NCBI GenBank assembly: GCA_023248505.1
Contig: JAHFEM010000208.1
Location: forward strand, 1 to 5,050
Direction: 5' to 3'
Length of the DNA stretch: 5,050 nt
Source of the DNA: Nitrospirota bacterium
Lineage (GTDB): Bacteria; Nitrospirota; Nitrospiria; SBBL01; Manganitrophaceae
The notes beneath the pieces are model-generated. The model saw only the letters and a program-made list of their open reading frames with translations. It was not told the DNA's origin and did not search any database. Each line of letters starts with the position of its first letter. Position 1 is the first letter of the stretch. A program made the position numbers and the translations under genes. Of the stretch, positions 1 to 5,050 are shown piece by piece.

Positions 1-315
1 ACGGCAGATCTCGGCGCAGGCCGTCATTTGCGCGTCGTCGCCGAACTGCGCGCAATCTTCCGCACAGGCCTCGCACGCCTCGGCGCAAACCGCACAGGTG
101 TTGGGATGAAGATCCGATTGCCGGATCATAAACCCGGCCGCGGTTTGGCAGATTTCGGCGCAGTCGAGCAGCAACCGAATGTGGCTTGGCTCCGCATGTT
201 TCCCCCCCAACGCCAAACAATAGTTCACCGTCTCCAGACAACTGCGATAACAGTCTAGACAGTTTTGAACGCATTGCTCCATCTCTTGGCTCATCGAGTG
301 AACTTGTTGTGCCAT
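1..315 (-). CDS. Four-helix-bundle copper-binding protein (Csp/DUF326 type), 3' end outside window
   Basis: Reading the minus strand from the ATG at 315-313 gives 105 codons open to the window edge, so the stop is missing. The translation begins MAQQVHSMSQEMEQCVQNCL. It has 14 cysteines in 105 residues (15, 19, 22, 26, 33, 52, 56, 74, 77, 81, 84, 88, 100, 104), mostly in CxxxC and CxxC spacings along helices, for example CAVCAEACEACAEDC at 74-88. This is the signature of the Csp copper storage / DUF326 family, whose members are known to fold as four-helix bundles lined with Cys thiolates that hold Cu(I). Members are usually about 110-120 residues, so only a short tail should be missing. The start is supported by AGGAGGAGG six bases upstream. 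No signal peptide is visible, which suggests a cytosolic (Csp3-like) form; that is inference. DUF326 proteins are often mislabelled as ferredoxins, but no Fe-S motif order is seen here. Confidence 0.9.
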   Translation of the reverse strand, partial: MAQQVHSMSQEMEQCVQNCLDCYRSCLETVNYCLALGGKHAEPSHIRLLLDCAEICQTAAGFMIRQSDLHPNTCAVCAEACEACAEDCAQFGDDAQMTACAEICR

Positions 316-321
316 GTGCGG

Positions 322-330
322 CCTCCTCCT
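322..330 (-). promoter_or_regulatory. Strong ribosome binding site of the copper-binding protein gene
   Basis: The minus strand reads AGGAGGAGG six bases before the ATG at 315-313. This fixes the start of a gene whose other end is cut off by the window. Confidence 0.8.
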
Positions 331-780
331 TTAGACGTCCAGGTTCATCCGGTCTTTTGATCGTATCGGGCGGCGCTTTTCTTCCGTTCACCTCCCGAAG
401 ATCGCACTCAGCCCTATTGTAGATATTTTTCAACCGGACGAAGGTCAGCGGACTTACTCACCCGAACGGATGACGCCGCTCGGTCCTTGAAGAAAGATCC
501 GATGGAGATTCGTTGAGGAAAATCGATCTCTCCGCTTCCGGCCTGCCTTGATTTTTAGGATCGAGAACGTTCATACTTTATAGAAGGCCATCAATACGAA
601 AAGGTCTATCTCCGATTGGAATGGACCGGAAAAGCGTCCGCAAGGGAACCGACAGGAAGCTGCCTTGGCGAGTTTTCGGGATAGAACGGCCCGGCATCTT
701 CGGCCCCGGGGAAGAATCGGGACGAAGCCGCGGTCCCTGTCTGAATCAGCGCCGGCCTTTTTTAAAGGTCATTCTCTAAC
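331..780. other. Long gene-free region between the divergent copper-protein and peptide/ABC genes
   Basis: I found no convincing gene in these roughly 450 bases. The plus-strand frames are broken by stops or lack a start with a ribosome site. The longest coding-like piece (559-692, plus) has no ATG or GTG start and no recognisable motif. On the minus strand a TACAAT hexamer (revcomp of 417-422) lies about 100 bases ahead of the copper-protein start, but no good -35 box stands 16-18 bases before it. A small A/T-rich hairpin (7 bp with one G-U pair, arms 754-760 and 764-770) sits just ahead of the peptide ORF's ribosome site. The region must carry promoters for both flanking units, but I cannot place them with confidence. 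Confidence 0.5.
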
Positions 781-787
781 TCAAAAG

Positions 788-793
788 AGGAGG
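788..793 (+). promoter_or_regulatory. Consensus Shine-Dalgarno of the 21-aa peptide
   Basis: A perfect AGGAGG stands five bases before the ATG at 799. It is the main reason for taking the very short ORF behind it seriously, and it is a better ribosome site than any seen for the downstream ABC ATPase. Confidence 0.65.
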
Positions 794-798
794 AACGG

Positions 799-864
799 AT
801 GGTGGGTATTTTAGTCGTGGTCGTTTTGGTGCTTTTGATCATCTTTCTAGCGCAGCGCGTTTGA
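799..864 (+). CDS. Hypothetical 21-aa single-pass membrane peptide
   Basis: ATG at 799 and TGA at 862-864 enclose 21 residues, starting MVGILVVVVLVLLIIFLA and ending QRV. Residues 2-18 are an uninterrupted run of Val, Leu, Ile, Phe, Gly and Ala, long enough for one transmembrane helix. The only charged side chain is the Arg near the C-terminus, so by the positive-inside rule the C-terminus may face the cytosol. I do not recognise a family. The shape resembles small membrane proteins such as KdpF-like or CydX-like subunits, or short hydrophobic type I toxins, but no sequence match to any of them is claimed. It is too short for most gene callers. Support comes from the consensus AGGAGG five bases upstream and the hairpin 28 bases after its stop, which together look like a tiny transcription unit. 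A chance ORF remains possible. Confidence 0.5.
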   Translation: MVGILVVVVLVLLIIFLAQRV

Positions 865-892
865 GAAAGGGTCTTCGGCCCGCCCTTCCTGT

Positions 893-923
893 GTTCCGTC
901 CCTGACCCTGTCAGGGACGGAAC
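893..923 (+). terminator. Perfect 14-bp inverted repeat, probable terminator or attenuator hairpin
   Basis: The arms GTTCCGTCCCTGAC (893-906) and GTCAGGGACGGAAC (910-923) are exact reverse complements around a 3-base CCT loop; a T-G wobble (892/924) could extend the stem. The stem is GC-rich and very stable. It lies 28 bases after the 21-aa peptide's stop and before the ABC ATPase gene. A classical U-tract does not follow directly: the nearest is TTTT at about 936-939, some 13 bases downstream. It may therefore act as a weak terminator, an attenuator ahead of the ABC genes, or an mRNA-stabilising or REP-like element. The hairpin is seen directly; its role is inferred. Confidence 0.6.
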
Positions 924-951
924 GAATCAATCCCCTTTTAAGAGGACCCGG

Positions 952-1053
952 ATGAAACAGCGCCTCCCATCCTTTAACGTCACCCATGAAGGCGCATGGG
1001 CTTCTCCCGAAGCGTCCGACGCCCATCCCGATGGAAGCGGCCATGCAGCTTGA
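952..1053 (+). CDS. Possible 33-aa leader ORF overlapping the ABC ATPase start
   Basis: ATG at 952 with AAGAGGA (940-946) five bases upstream opens a 33-codon frame, MKQRLPSFNVTHEGAWASPE and onward, that ends in TGA at 1051-1053. It overlaps the preferred ATPase start (ATG 1043) by 11 bases in another frame. I recognise no motif and there is no membrane segment. The ATPase itself has only a weak GGAAG ribosome site, so a translated upstream ORF ending right at its start could feed ribosomes to it by coupling. It may equally be a chance frame whose composition just reflects the region. The protein itself need not have any function. Confidence 0.25.
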   Translation: MKQRLPSFNVTHEGAWASPEASDAHPDGSGHAA

Positions 1054-1723
1054 AGTTCGGCATCTGACAAAAGTCTATCGCGAGAGAAGAGGGCTCCTGC
1101 AGACGCGTTTTAACGTCGAAAAAGGGGAGCTCATTGCGATTGTCGGACACAATGGCGCCGGCAAATCGACGCTTCTGAAAATACTGGCCGGTTGGATCGT
1201 TCCGGACGGAGGAGACGTTTGGGTGGAGGGCGTCGACTTCAAAAATAGGTTGGCGCTGGTCCGGAAGATCGGTTTTATTCCTGAAACGCCGAATCTCTTC
1301 GATTTCTTCTCCGTGGAATACAACCTCAAACTCTTCGCCCGTCTTTTTAAAATCCCCTTTTCACGGATCGAAGAAACGCTGGAAGAATTTAATTTGAGGC
1401 CGTTTCGCCGGCACGCCATACGGGAATTATCCAAAGGGCTCCAGCAACGGGTCAGCATCGGGCGCGCGTTGTTGCCGGAGCCGCCGCTGCTGCTTTTTGA
1501 TGAGCCGACCTCCGGCCTCGATTTCGAGATGACGAAAGAGATCTACCGGCTGCTGAAAAAGATCCATGCCTCCGGGAAAACCATCCTGTTTACCTCGCAT
1601 CGGCCCGAAGAGATTCAAACGCTGGCGACGCGGATCATGGTGCTGCATCAAGGGGGCCTCGCCTTCGACGGCTCCCCCCAAGAATATTTCCAATCGAAAA
1701 TCCATGAGAACCTCTACGCATGA
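1043..1723 (+). CDS. ABC transporter ATP-binding protein (ABC-2 exporter type)
   Basis: A 226-residue nucleotide-binding subunit that would hydrolyse ATP at the cytosolic face of the membrane to drive the permease encoded next. All core elements are present. They are A-loop Tyr12, Walker A GHNGAGKST (35-43), a Q-loop region with IPE at 79-81 (Glu in place of Gln, as in many NatA/CcmA-like proteins), signature LSKGLQQR (129-136), Walker B LLLFDEP (149-155), D-loop SGLD (157-160) and switch His186 in TSH. The length is normal for the family and there is no fused membrane part. The frame is open further upstream, with ATGs at 986 and 1031. I chose 1043 because GGAAG lies five bases before it and because MQLEVRHLTKVY matches the usual family beginning. 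Its stop overlaps the permease start (ATGA), so the two are translationally coupled. The substrate is unknown: drug, lipid, sodium and heme-type exporters all use this kind of subunit. Confidence 0.95.
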   Translation: MQLEVRHLTKVYRERRGLLQTRFNVEKGELIAIVGHNGAGKSTLLKILAGWIVPDGGDVWVEGVDFKNRLALVRKIGFIPETPNLFDFFSVEYNLKLFARLFKIPFSRIEETLEEFNLRPFRRHAIRELSKGLQQRVSIGRALLPEPPLLLFDEPTSGLDFEMTKEIYRLLKKIHASGKTILFTSHRPEEIQTLATRIMVLHQGGLAFDGSPQEYFQSKIHENLYA

Positions 1724-2754
1724 TCAGAAATATCGCCGCCTTGACGTTGAACGATCTGGCCATTGCATTTAAAAACAAGACCCTCTTCCTGATCCTCTTT
1801 GTCCCTCTTTTTATCTTCTTCTCCCTGCAATGGGTCGATCGGACGGAGGCGCCCCTTCAAAAAGTAAAAATCGGACTGATTCAAGGAGAAAGCTATTTTC
1901 CGGAGATGGTTCAGAACATTCAGTCGGCGAAGAATGTCTTCGACGTTTTTTGGTTTTCGAACGAAGCGGAGGGGCAGCGGTGGCTCAAAGAAAAAAAGGG
2001 GGACGGCCTCTTGGTCCCTTCTGAAAAGGAGCCCGAACGCTTGGAGCTGATTATTTTGACGAAAGCCTCTTTCCAAACCGTCGCCGTCGTCGAAAGCCTC
2101 TCCGCGCTCCAAATCGCCGTCGAAGGGAAGCGCAAGAACTGGATCTCGGGGATTCGGCCGCTTCAGGAGGGGGAGGTTCAAAAGCAGACGCTGCCGACCT
2201 GGATTTTGATGGTGGTCTTGCTCGTCGGCTTCATCGTTCTTCCCGCGCAGGTGGCCGAAGAGAAAGAGAAGAAATTGCTGCTGGGGCTTCTGCAGACCCC
2301 CATGCGGGAGGCGGAGTGGCTGCTGGCCAAGGTCTTTTTAGGGATGATTTTGACCGGCCTCGCAGCGATCCTCCTTCAACTGCTGGGGAGATTTCATTTT
2401 GATTTCGCAGGGGGCTTCAGCTATGCCGCCTTCCTGGCCGTCGGCAGCTTCTGCTTCAGCGCCTTTGGAATCTGCTTGGGGTTTTTATGCCGCAGTCAGG
2501 CCAGCGCCCGAACGCTCGGCGTTCTCTTCTATCTGCCGCACCTGCTCCCCTCCGCGCTCTCCGATTTTTCACAAAAGCTCAACACGATCGCGCCGCTCCT
2601 TCCCTCCTATCAACTCTACGGGCCGATCAAATCGATCCTTCTGGAGGGAGGCCGGCTCCCCCAGTTCTCTCCGGAATGGGGCTATCTCTTCTTTATCGGG
2701 CTCTCCGCCTCTTTTTTATCCTATCTCTTAATGAAAAGACGCTGGCTGATGTAA
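1720..2754 (+). CDS. ABC-2 type transporter permease
   Basis: A 344-residue integral membrane subunit, partner of the ATPase whose TGA it overlaps by four bases. TM1 lies at about 21-37. It is followed by a polar stretch of roughly 120 residues (38-159) that should lie outside the cytosol, then five more predicted helices at about 160-177, 201-223, 232-256, 264-282 and 318-338. This one-plus-five layout with a large loop after TM1 is typical of the NatB/YhhJ branch of ABC-2 permeases. The cytosolic segment VAEEKEKKLLLGLLQTPMRE (178-197) after TM2 is the family hallmark (EKE...LL.TP), the coupling region that touches the ATPase. The C-terminus KRRWLM is basic, consistent with a cytosolic end. 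A homodimer with two ATPases is expected. No substrate-specific motif was recognised. The gene ends 44 bases from the convergent SET gene. Confidence 0.93.
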   Translation: MIRNIAALTLNDLAIAFKNKTLFLILFVPLFIFFSLQWVDRTEAPLQKVKIGLIQGESYFPEMVQNIQSAKNVFDVFWFSNEAEGQRWLKEKKGDGLLVPSEKEPERLELIILTKASFQTVAVVESLSALQIAVEGKRKNWISGIRPLQEGEVQKQTLPTWILMVVLLVGFIVLPAQVAEEKEKKLLLGLLQTPMREAEWLLAKVFLGMILTGLAAILLQLLGRFHFDFAGGFSYAAFLAVGSFCFSAFGICLGFLCRSQASARTLGVLFYLPHLLPSALSDFSQKLNTIAPLLPSYQLYGPIKSILLEGGRLPQFSPEWGYLFFIGLSASFLSYLLMKRRWLM

Positions 2755-2786
2755 TTTATATTCGCGGGAAAAACGGCAAGAAGGGC

Positions 2787-2808
2787 GGACCGCTGCGATC
2801 ATCGGTCC
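2787..2808 (-). terminator. Weak hairpin at the convergent gene ends, possible terminator
   Basis: GGACCG (2787-2792) and CGGTCC (2803-2808) form a 6-bp stem with a 10-base loop that spans the SET gene's stop codon (2799-2801). On the minus strand a run of five T follows about 13 bases beyond the stem. The stem is short and the T-run distant, so this is a weak candidate. It is the only hairpin seen in the 44-base gap between the convergent ABC permease and SET genes. Confidence 0.22.
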
Positions 2809-3320
2809 TCTGGTTCGGTCTCGTCGGTGAGCGGGGCCAGGATTGTTTTGCGGCAGGTCGTTGCGCCGCAGCGGCAGGCGTAGTGCTTCTCGTCCTTCGG
2901 ATCTTCTTCCCCCCCTCTTTCATACGCGTAATCGTAGAAAAGTTCTTCCCCGGCGGCGATGTCCCGAATGGCCTCGATAAAGATCCGGCCTTCTTCGTCG
3001 ACCGATTCGCAGTTCGGGTCGCAGGAATGGTTGATAAACCGGGCGTCGTTCCCCTCGCGGTTGGCGTCGATGACGGTCTGCTCGTCGACGGAGAAGAGAA
3101 AGGTGTGATGCCGCTCCCCCTCGTAATCGTTGTAGCGGGCGTCGGCCTCTTCATGGGTGATCCGCTTGCCGGTGTATTCGATGAGCCGCGTCCCCTTCGG
3201 AATCGGCCGGAGGGCGAAGGCGCCGGAGCCGTGGATGTCGGAGGAGCGGATCTCGAACCGTTTTGGGGTCCGGGGCCGCGCGGTTCTTTGGGTGATGATC
3301 TTTTTCGGTTCGATGTGCAT
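2799..3320 (-). CDS. SET-domain protein-lysine N-methyltransferase
   Basis: A 173-residue protein predicted to transfer methyl groups from S-adenosylmethionine to lysines of a protein substrate. The SET fold covers about 21-160. The N-terminal SAM loop is IHGSGAFA (29-36). ARFINHSCDPNC (93-104) forms the pseudoknot and SAM/substrate site, and ELFYDY (126-131) carries the catalytic Tyr131. The post-SET motif CRCGATTC supplies Cys149, 151 and 156 (CxCx4C), which with Cys104 can bind the structural zinc of SET1/MLL-like enzymes. The first 20 residues are basic (KK, QRTARPRTPKR) and the tail is acidic. The frame is open to a GTG at 3380 (193 residues), with a stop just beyond. I prefer the ATG at 3320 because it directly precedes the domain, although neither start has a clear ribosome site. 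Substrates of bacterial SET proteins are poorly known; a nucleoid or ribosomal protein is plausible. The gene stands alone, convergent with the ABC operon. Confidence 0.92.
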   Translation of the reverse strand: MHIEPKKIITQRTARPRTPKRFEIRSSDIHGSGAFALRPIPKGTRLIEYTGKRITHEEADARYNDYEGERHHTFLFSVDEQTVIDANREGNDARFINHSCDPNCESVDEEGRIFIEAIRDIAAGEELFYDYAYERGGEEDPKDEKHYACRCGATTCRKTILAPLTDETEPEDR

Positions 3321-3564
3321 GATCGACAGGAGGCTTTCCAGAATCGCTTCGAGCAGGCCGGCCGACGGCAAGCGTTGCACGATCGGGCGGGAGGGTCTCT
3401 ACTTCGGTCGATTCTGTTTTTTTATCGGTTCACGGGATGTCTTGCCGAGCGGTTACAGCAGAAGTCTAACAAAGAGTCTCTTTTTTGTAAATCGCCGCGG
3501 GGAACGCATATGGATGAAGGGTGCGAGCAGAGGGTTGAATCGGCGGGTTAGCGGCATCGCTGCT
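3321..3564. other. Gap between the kinase and SET genes
   Basis: Apart from the candidate promoter at 3463-3491 and the alternative upstream SET start (GTG at 3380), I see no gene, RNA or terminator hairpin here. A palindromic AAAGAGTCTCTTT followed by T's lies at about 3471-3486, inside the promoter spacer; its stem is only about 5 bp. Confidence 0.4.
3463..3491 (-). promoter_or_regulatory. Candidate sigma70-type promoter for the SET gene
   Basis: On the minus strand, TTTACA (revcomp of 3486-3491, five of six matches to TTGACA) and TAGACT (revcomp of 3463-3468, four of six to TATAAT) are separated by exactly 17 bases. They lie in the gap between the kinase gene's end and the SET gene. Transcription would begin near 3456, giving a leader of about 135 bases to the ATG at 3320 or about 75 to the GTG at 3380. 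This suggests the SET gene can be expressed independently of the kinase. It was found by eye only. Confidence 0.35.
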
Positions 3565-5050
3565 TCACCCCCTTCCCACCCATATTCCGGCTTCTTGTTT
3601 CTTCGGCAGCGAAAAGTAAAAGACCGCCCCTTGATCGACCGCCCCCTCGGCCCAGGTCCGGCCCCCATGGCGGTGAACGATTCGACGGACGTTGGCCAGT
3701 CCGATGCCGGTCCCCTCGAACTCATCCGCGCGATGCAGCCGCTGGAAAACGCCAAAGAGCTTGCCGGCGTACTGCGAGTCGAAGCCGGCGCCGTTGTCCC
3801 GAACGAAAAAGATCTGCTCCTCCCCTTCCGAGGCAACGCCGATCTCAATTTCGGCCCGCGCGCGGGTTCGGGTGTACTTCACCGCGTTGCCGATCAAATT
3901 CGCCCAGACCTGCCGCAGCAGGGCGGCGTCCCCGACCGCCTCGTGAAGGGGCCCGATCGTCCAGGCGATCTCCCGTCCTTCCATATCCGGCTGCAGTTCT
4001 CGAATCACCTCCTGGACGAGGGAATCGAGGCGCACCCTCCCGATCCGAAGCTCGGTCTTCGCCGTCCGCGAAAAAAGGAGGAGGTCGTCGATCAGGTTCC
4101 CCATTTTCCCCGCCGACTTCATGATCGTGTCGATGTAACGCCGTCCCTTTTCGTCGAGCTGTGTCCCTGAATGTTCTTTCAGCATTTCGACGAAGCCGCC
4201 GATGTGGCGCAGCGGCGCCCGCAGGTCGTGCGAGACGGAGTAACTGAACGCCTCCAACTCTTTGTTCGCCGCTTCAAGCTGCCCGGTTCTTTCGTCGACG
4301 CGGCGCTCCAGATCGAGATTCAACGCCCGCACCTCCTCTTCCGCCGCTTTGCGCTCCGCATTCGCGCGATCGATCGCCCCTCCCACGATCCGGGCAATCT
4401 GCGAGACGATCACGCTCATCACAAAGACGGAGACCAGCGCGAGGAGCGCCGCCATTAATGCGGGATTCGTGAACCACCGGACGCTGAGGGTATTGAGCCA
4501 TCCGCCGATGAGGATGATCCCCGCCGTAAAGGGGAGAAACACGCGCATCAAGCGGGCCTGCGTCGAACCGCCGATCCAGGAGCGAAGCGGCCAGACGTCG
4601 GGGCCGCAGACCGCAATGATCCCGATGCCGAGAATCAGAAAAGCGATCGCCGTCGTCAGCGCCACCGGAATGATGGGGCCGCCGTACAAAAGCGGAGTTC
4701 GATACAAATAGCCCAAGCTCACGACGAATCCGACCAACACCACTCCCGTTCCGAGGACGGCCGCGGCGCCGCGCAAAGACGGCCTCTCCGGGGAGGCCGA
4801 CAAGACGAGGAACAGAGCGAGGCCGGCGAGGAGAAAATTCGCCGCCGTGACGGGAGACATCCGGCCGATGAGCACCGCCCCGAATTTCTCGGAGCTGCTC
4901 ACCAGCCACTGATCGATGTTGATTTGGAAATCAAAGAGGTGCTGGCTGAGGGTGAGGAGCGCCAGAATCAAAACGATACAACTCCCTCCCCTCCCCAGTT
5001 TCTGTCCAACGGACCAGAAGGGCCGTTCAACATGGAGGAGCAACGCGCTC
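3565..5050 (-). CDS. Multi-pass membrane sensor histidine kinase, N-terminus outside window
   Basis: The frame is open to the right edge and ends in TGA at 3567-3565. The first usable start inside the window is a TTG at 5043-5041, and residue numbers here count from it (492 aa). Six predicted helices (about 22-38, 68-82, 95-114, 125-146, 169-184, 194-215) form the membrane sensor. A charged coiled linker (222-262) leads to the DHp domain with phospho-acceptor His272 in SHDLRAPLRH, then a HATPase_c domain: N-box NLIGNAVKYT (382-391), G1 DNGAGF (416-421), F-box FGVFQRLH (430-437), G2 GTGIGLA (444-450). It should autophosphorylate on His272 and pass the phosphate to a response regulator. No PAS, GAF, HAMP or receiver domain is seen here, and no regulator gene lies downstream. 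The catalytic half resembles the Cph1-like kinases common in environmental bacteria. The TTG has no good ribosome site, so the gene probably starts further out. The signal sensed is unknown. Confidence 0.92.
   Translation of the reverse strand, partial: SALLLHVERPFWSVGQKLGRGGSCIVLILALLTLSQHLFDFQINIDQWLVSSSEKFGAVLIGRMSPVTAANFLLAGLALFLVLSASPERPSLRGAAAVLGTGVVLVGFVVSLGYLYRTPLLYGGPIIPVALTTAIAFLILGIGIIAVCGPDVWPLRSWIGGSTQARLMRVFLPFTAGIILIGGWLNTLSVRWFTNPALMAALLALVSVFVMSVIVSQIARIVGGAIDRANAERKAAEEEVRALNLDLERRVDERTGQLEAANKELEAFSYSVSHDLRAPLRHIGGFVEMLKEHSGTQLDEKGRRYIDTIMKSAGKMGNLIDDLLLFSRTAKTELRIGRVRLDSLVQEVIRELQPDMEGREIAWTIGPLHEAVGDAALLRQVWANLIGNAVKYTRTRARAEIEIGVASEGEEQIFFVRDNGAGFDSQYAGKLFGVFQRLHRADEFEGTGIGLANVRRIVHRHGGRTWAEGAVDQGAVFYFSLPKKQEAGIWVGRG

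Noticed and set aside
28..422. Two overlapping plus-strand frames at the left end
   Set aside because: They are antisense to the copper-binding protein and its upstream region. The minus-strand frame has the family's cysteine pattern and a strong ribosome site, while these have neither.
444..470. TGACC-n7-GGTTGA style partial dyad ahead of the copper-protein gene, considered as a CueR or CsoR operator
   Set aside because: The dyad is imperfect, and its spacing to the TACAAT hexamer (about 21 bases) does not fit the 19-20 base MerR-type promoter. No metal-regulator consensus is matched.
565..572. GAACGTTC palindrome
   Set aside because: An 8-base palindrome is expected by chance many times in 5 kb, and its flanks do not extend the symmetry.
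559..692. Coding-like plus-strand stretch reading YFIEGHQYEKVYLRLEWTG
   Set aside because: It is bounded by stops, has no ATG or GTG start or ribosome site, and matches no family I know. It may be a remnant but cannot be supported as a gene.
754..770. A/T-rich hairpin before the peptide ORF, considered as a terminator
   Set aside because: The stem is weak, it has no gene upstream on that strand to terminate, and its T's lie in the loop and arm rather than after the stem.
3471..3486. AAAGAGTCTCTTT plus T-run, considered as a terminator
   Set aside because: The stem would be about 5 A/T-rich pairs. On the plus strand no gene ends here, and on the minus strand, where the kinase ends, the T's would precede rather than follow the stem.
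2487..3551. Long plus-strand open frame of 354 codons across the permease end and the SET gene
   Set aside because: It overlaps the real permease C-terminus in another frame and runs antisense to the whole SET gene. Its translation shows no domain, and its openness follows from the GC-rich codon pattern of the opposite strand.
3157..4170. Plus-strand open frame of 337 codons antisense to the SET and kinase genes
   Set aside because: The minus strand here encodes an unmistakable histidine kinase and the SET N-terminus. The antisense translation has no motif.

Overview
The window reads as a chromosomal stretch of a free-living, probably Gram-negative environmental bacterium. Moderately high GC, strong AGGAGG ribosome sites, a many-membered type of membrane histidine kinase and a eukaryote-like SET protein would fit Nitrospirota or a neighbouring environmental phylum. 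That placement is a low-confidence impression, because no rRNA or other marker gene is present. No phage, IS, CRISPR or tRNA signal was found.

Layout from left to right. Positions 1-315 (minus strand) hold almost all of a Cys-rich four-helix-bundle copper-binding protein (Csp/DUF326 type), cut by the left edge. About 480 bases without a recognisable gene follow. A 21-residue, entirely hydrophobic peptide ORF then stands at 799-864 on the plus strand behind a perfect AGGAGG. Next come a perfect 14-bp inverted repeat (893-923) and a possible 33-codon leader ORF (952-1053) that overlaps the start of an ABC ATPase gene. The ATPase (1043-1723) and its ABC-2 permease (1720-2754) share an ATGA overlap and form a two-gene exporter of the NatAB/YhhJ/CcmA general type, with unknown substrate. 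Converging on them from the minus strand is a SET-domain lysine methyltransferase (2799-3320) with a complete SAM pocket, catalytic Tyr and post-SET zinc cysteines. A sigma70-like promoter candidate lies upstream of it at 3463-3491. The right end (3565-5050, minus) is a multi-pass membrane sensor histidine kinase whose N-terminus lies beyond the window.

Functional reading: the genes are separate units around a divergent intergenic region (copper protein left, peptide and ABC exporter right) and a convergent junction (ABC permease against SET gene). A shared theme of metal or envelope stress is possible for the left half, but it rests only on adjacency. No single new multi-gene system can be demonstrated. 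The points most worth a second look are the tiny membrane peptide with its hairpin and leader ORF ahead of the exporter, the bacterial SET enzyme with a full zinc cluster, and the repeated membrane module of the kinase.
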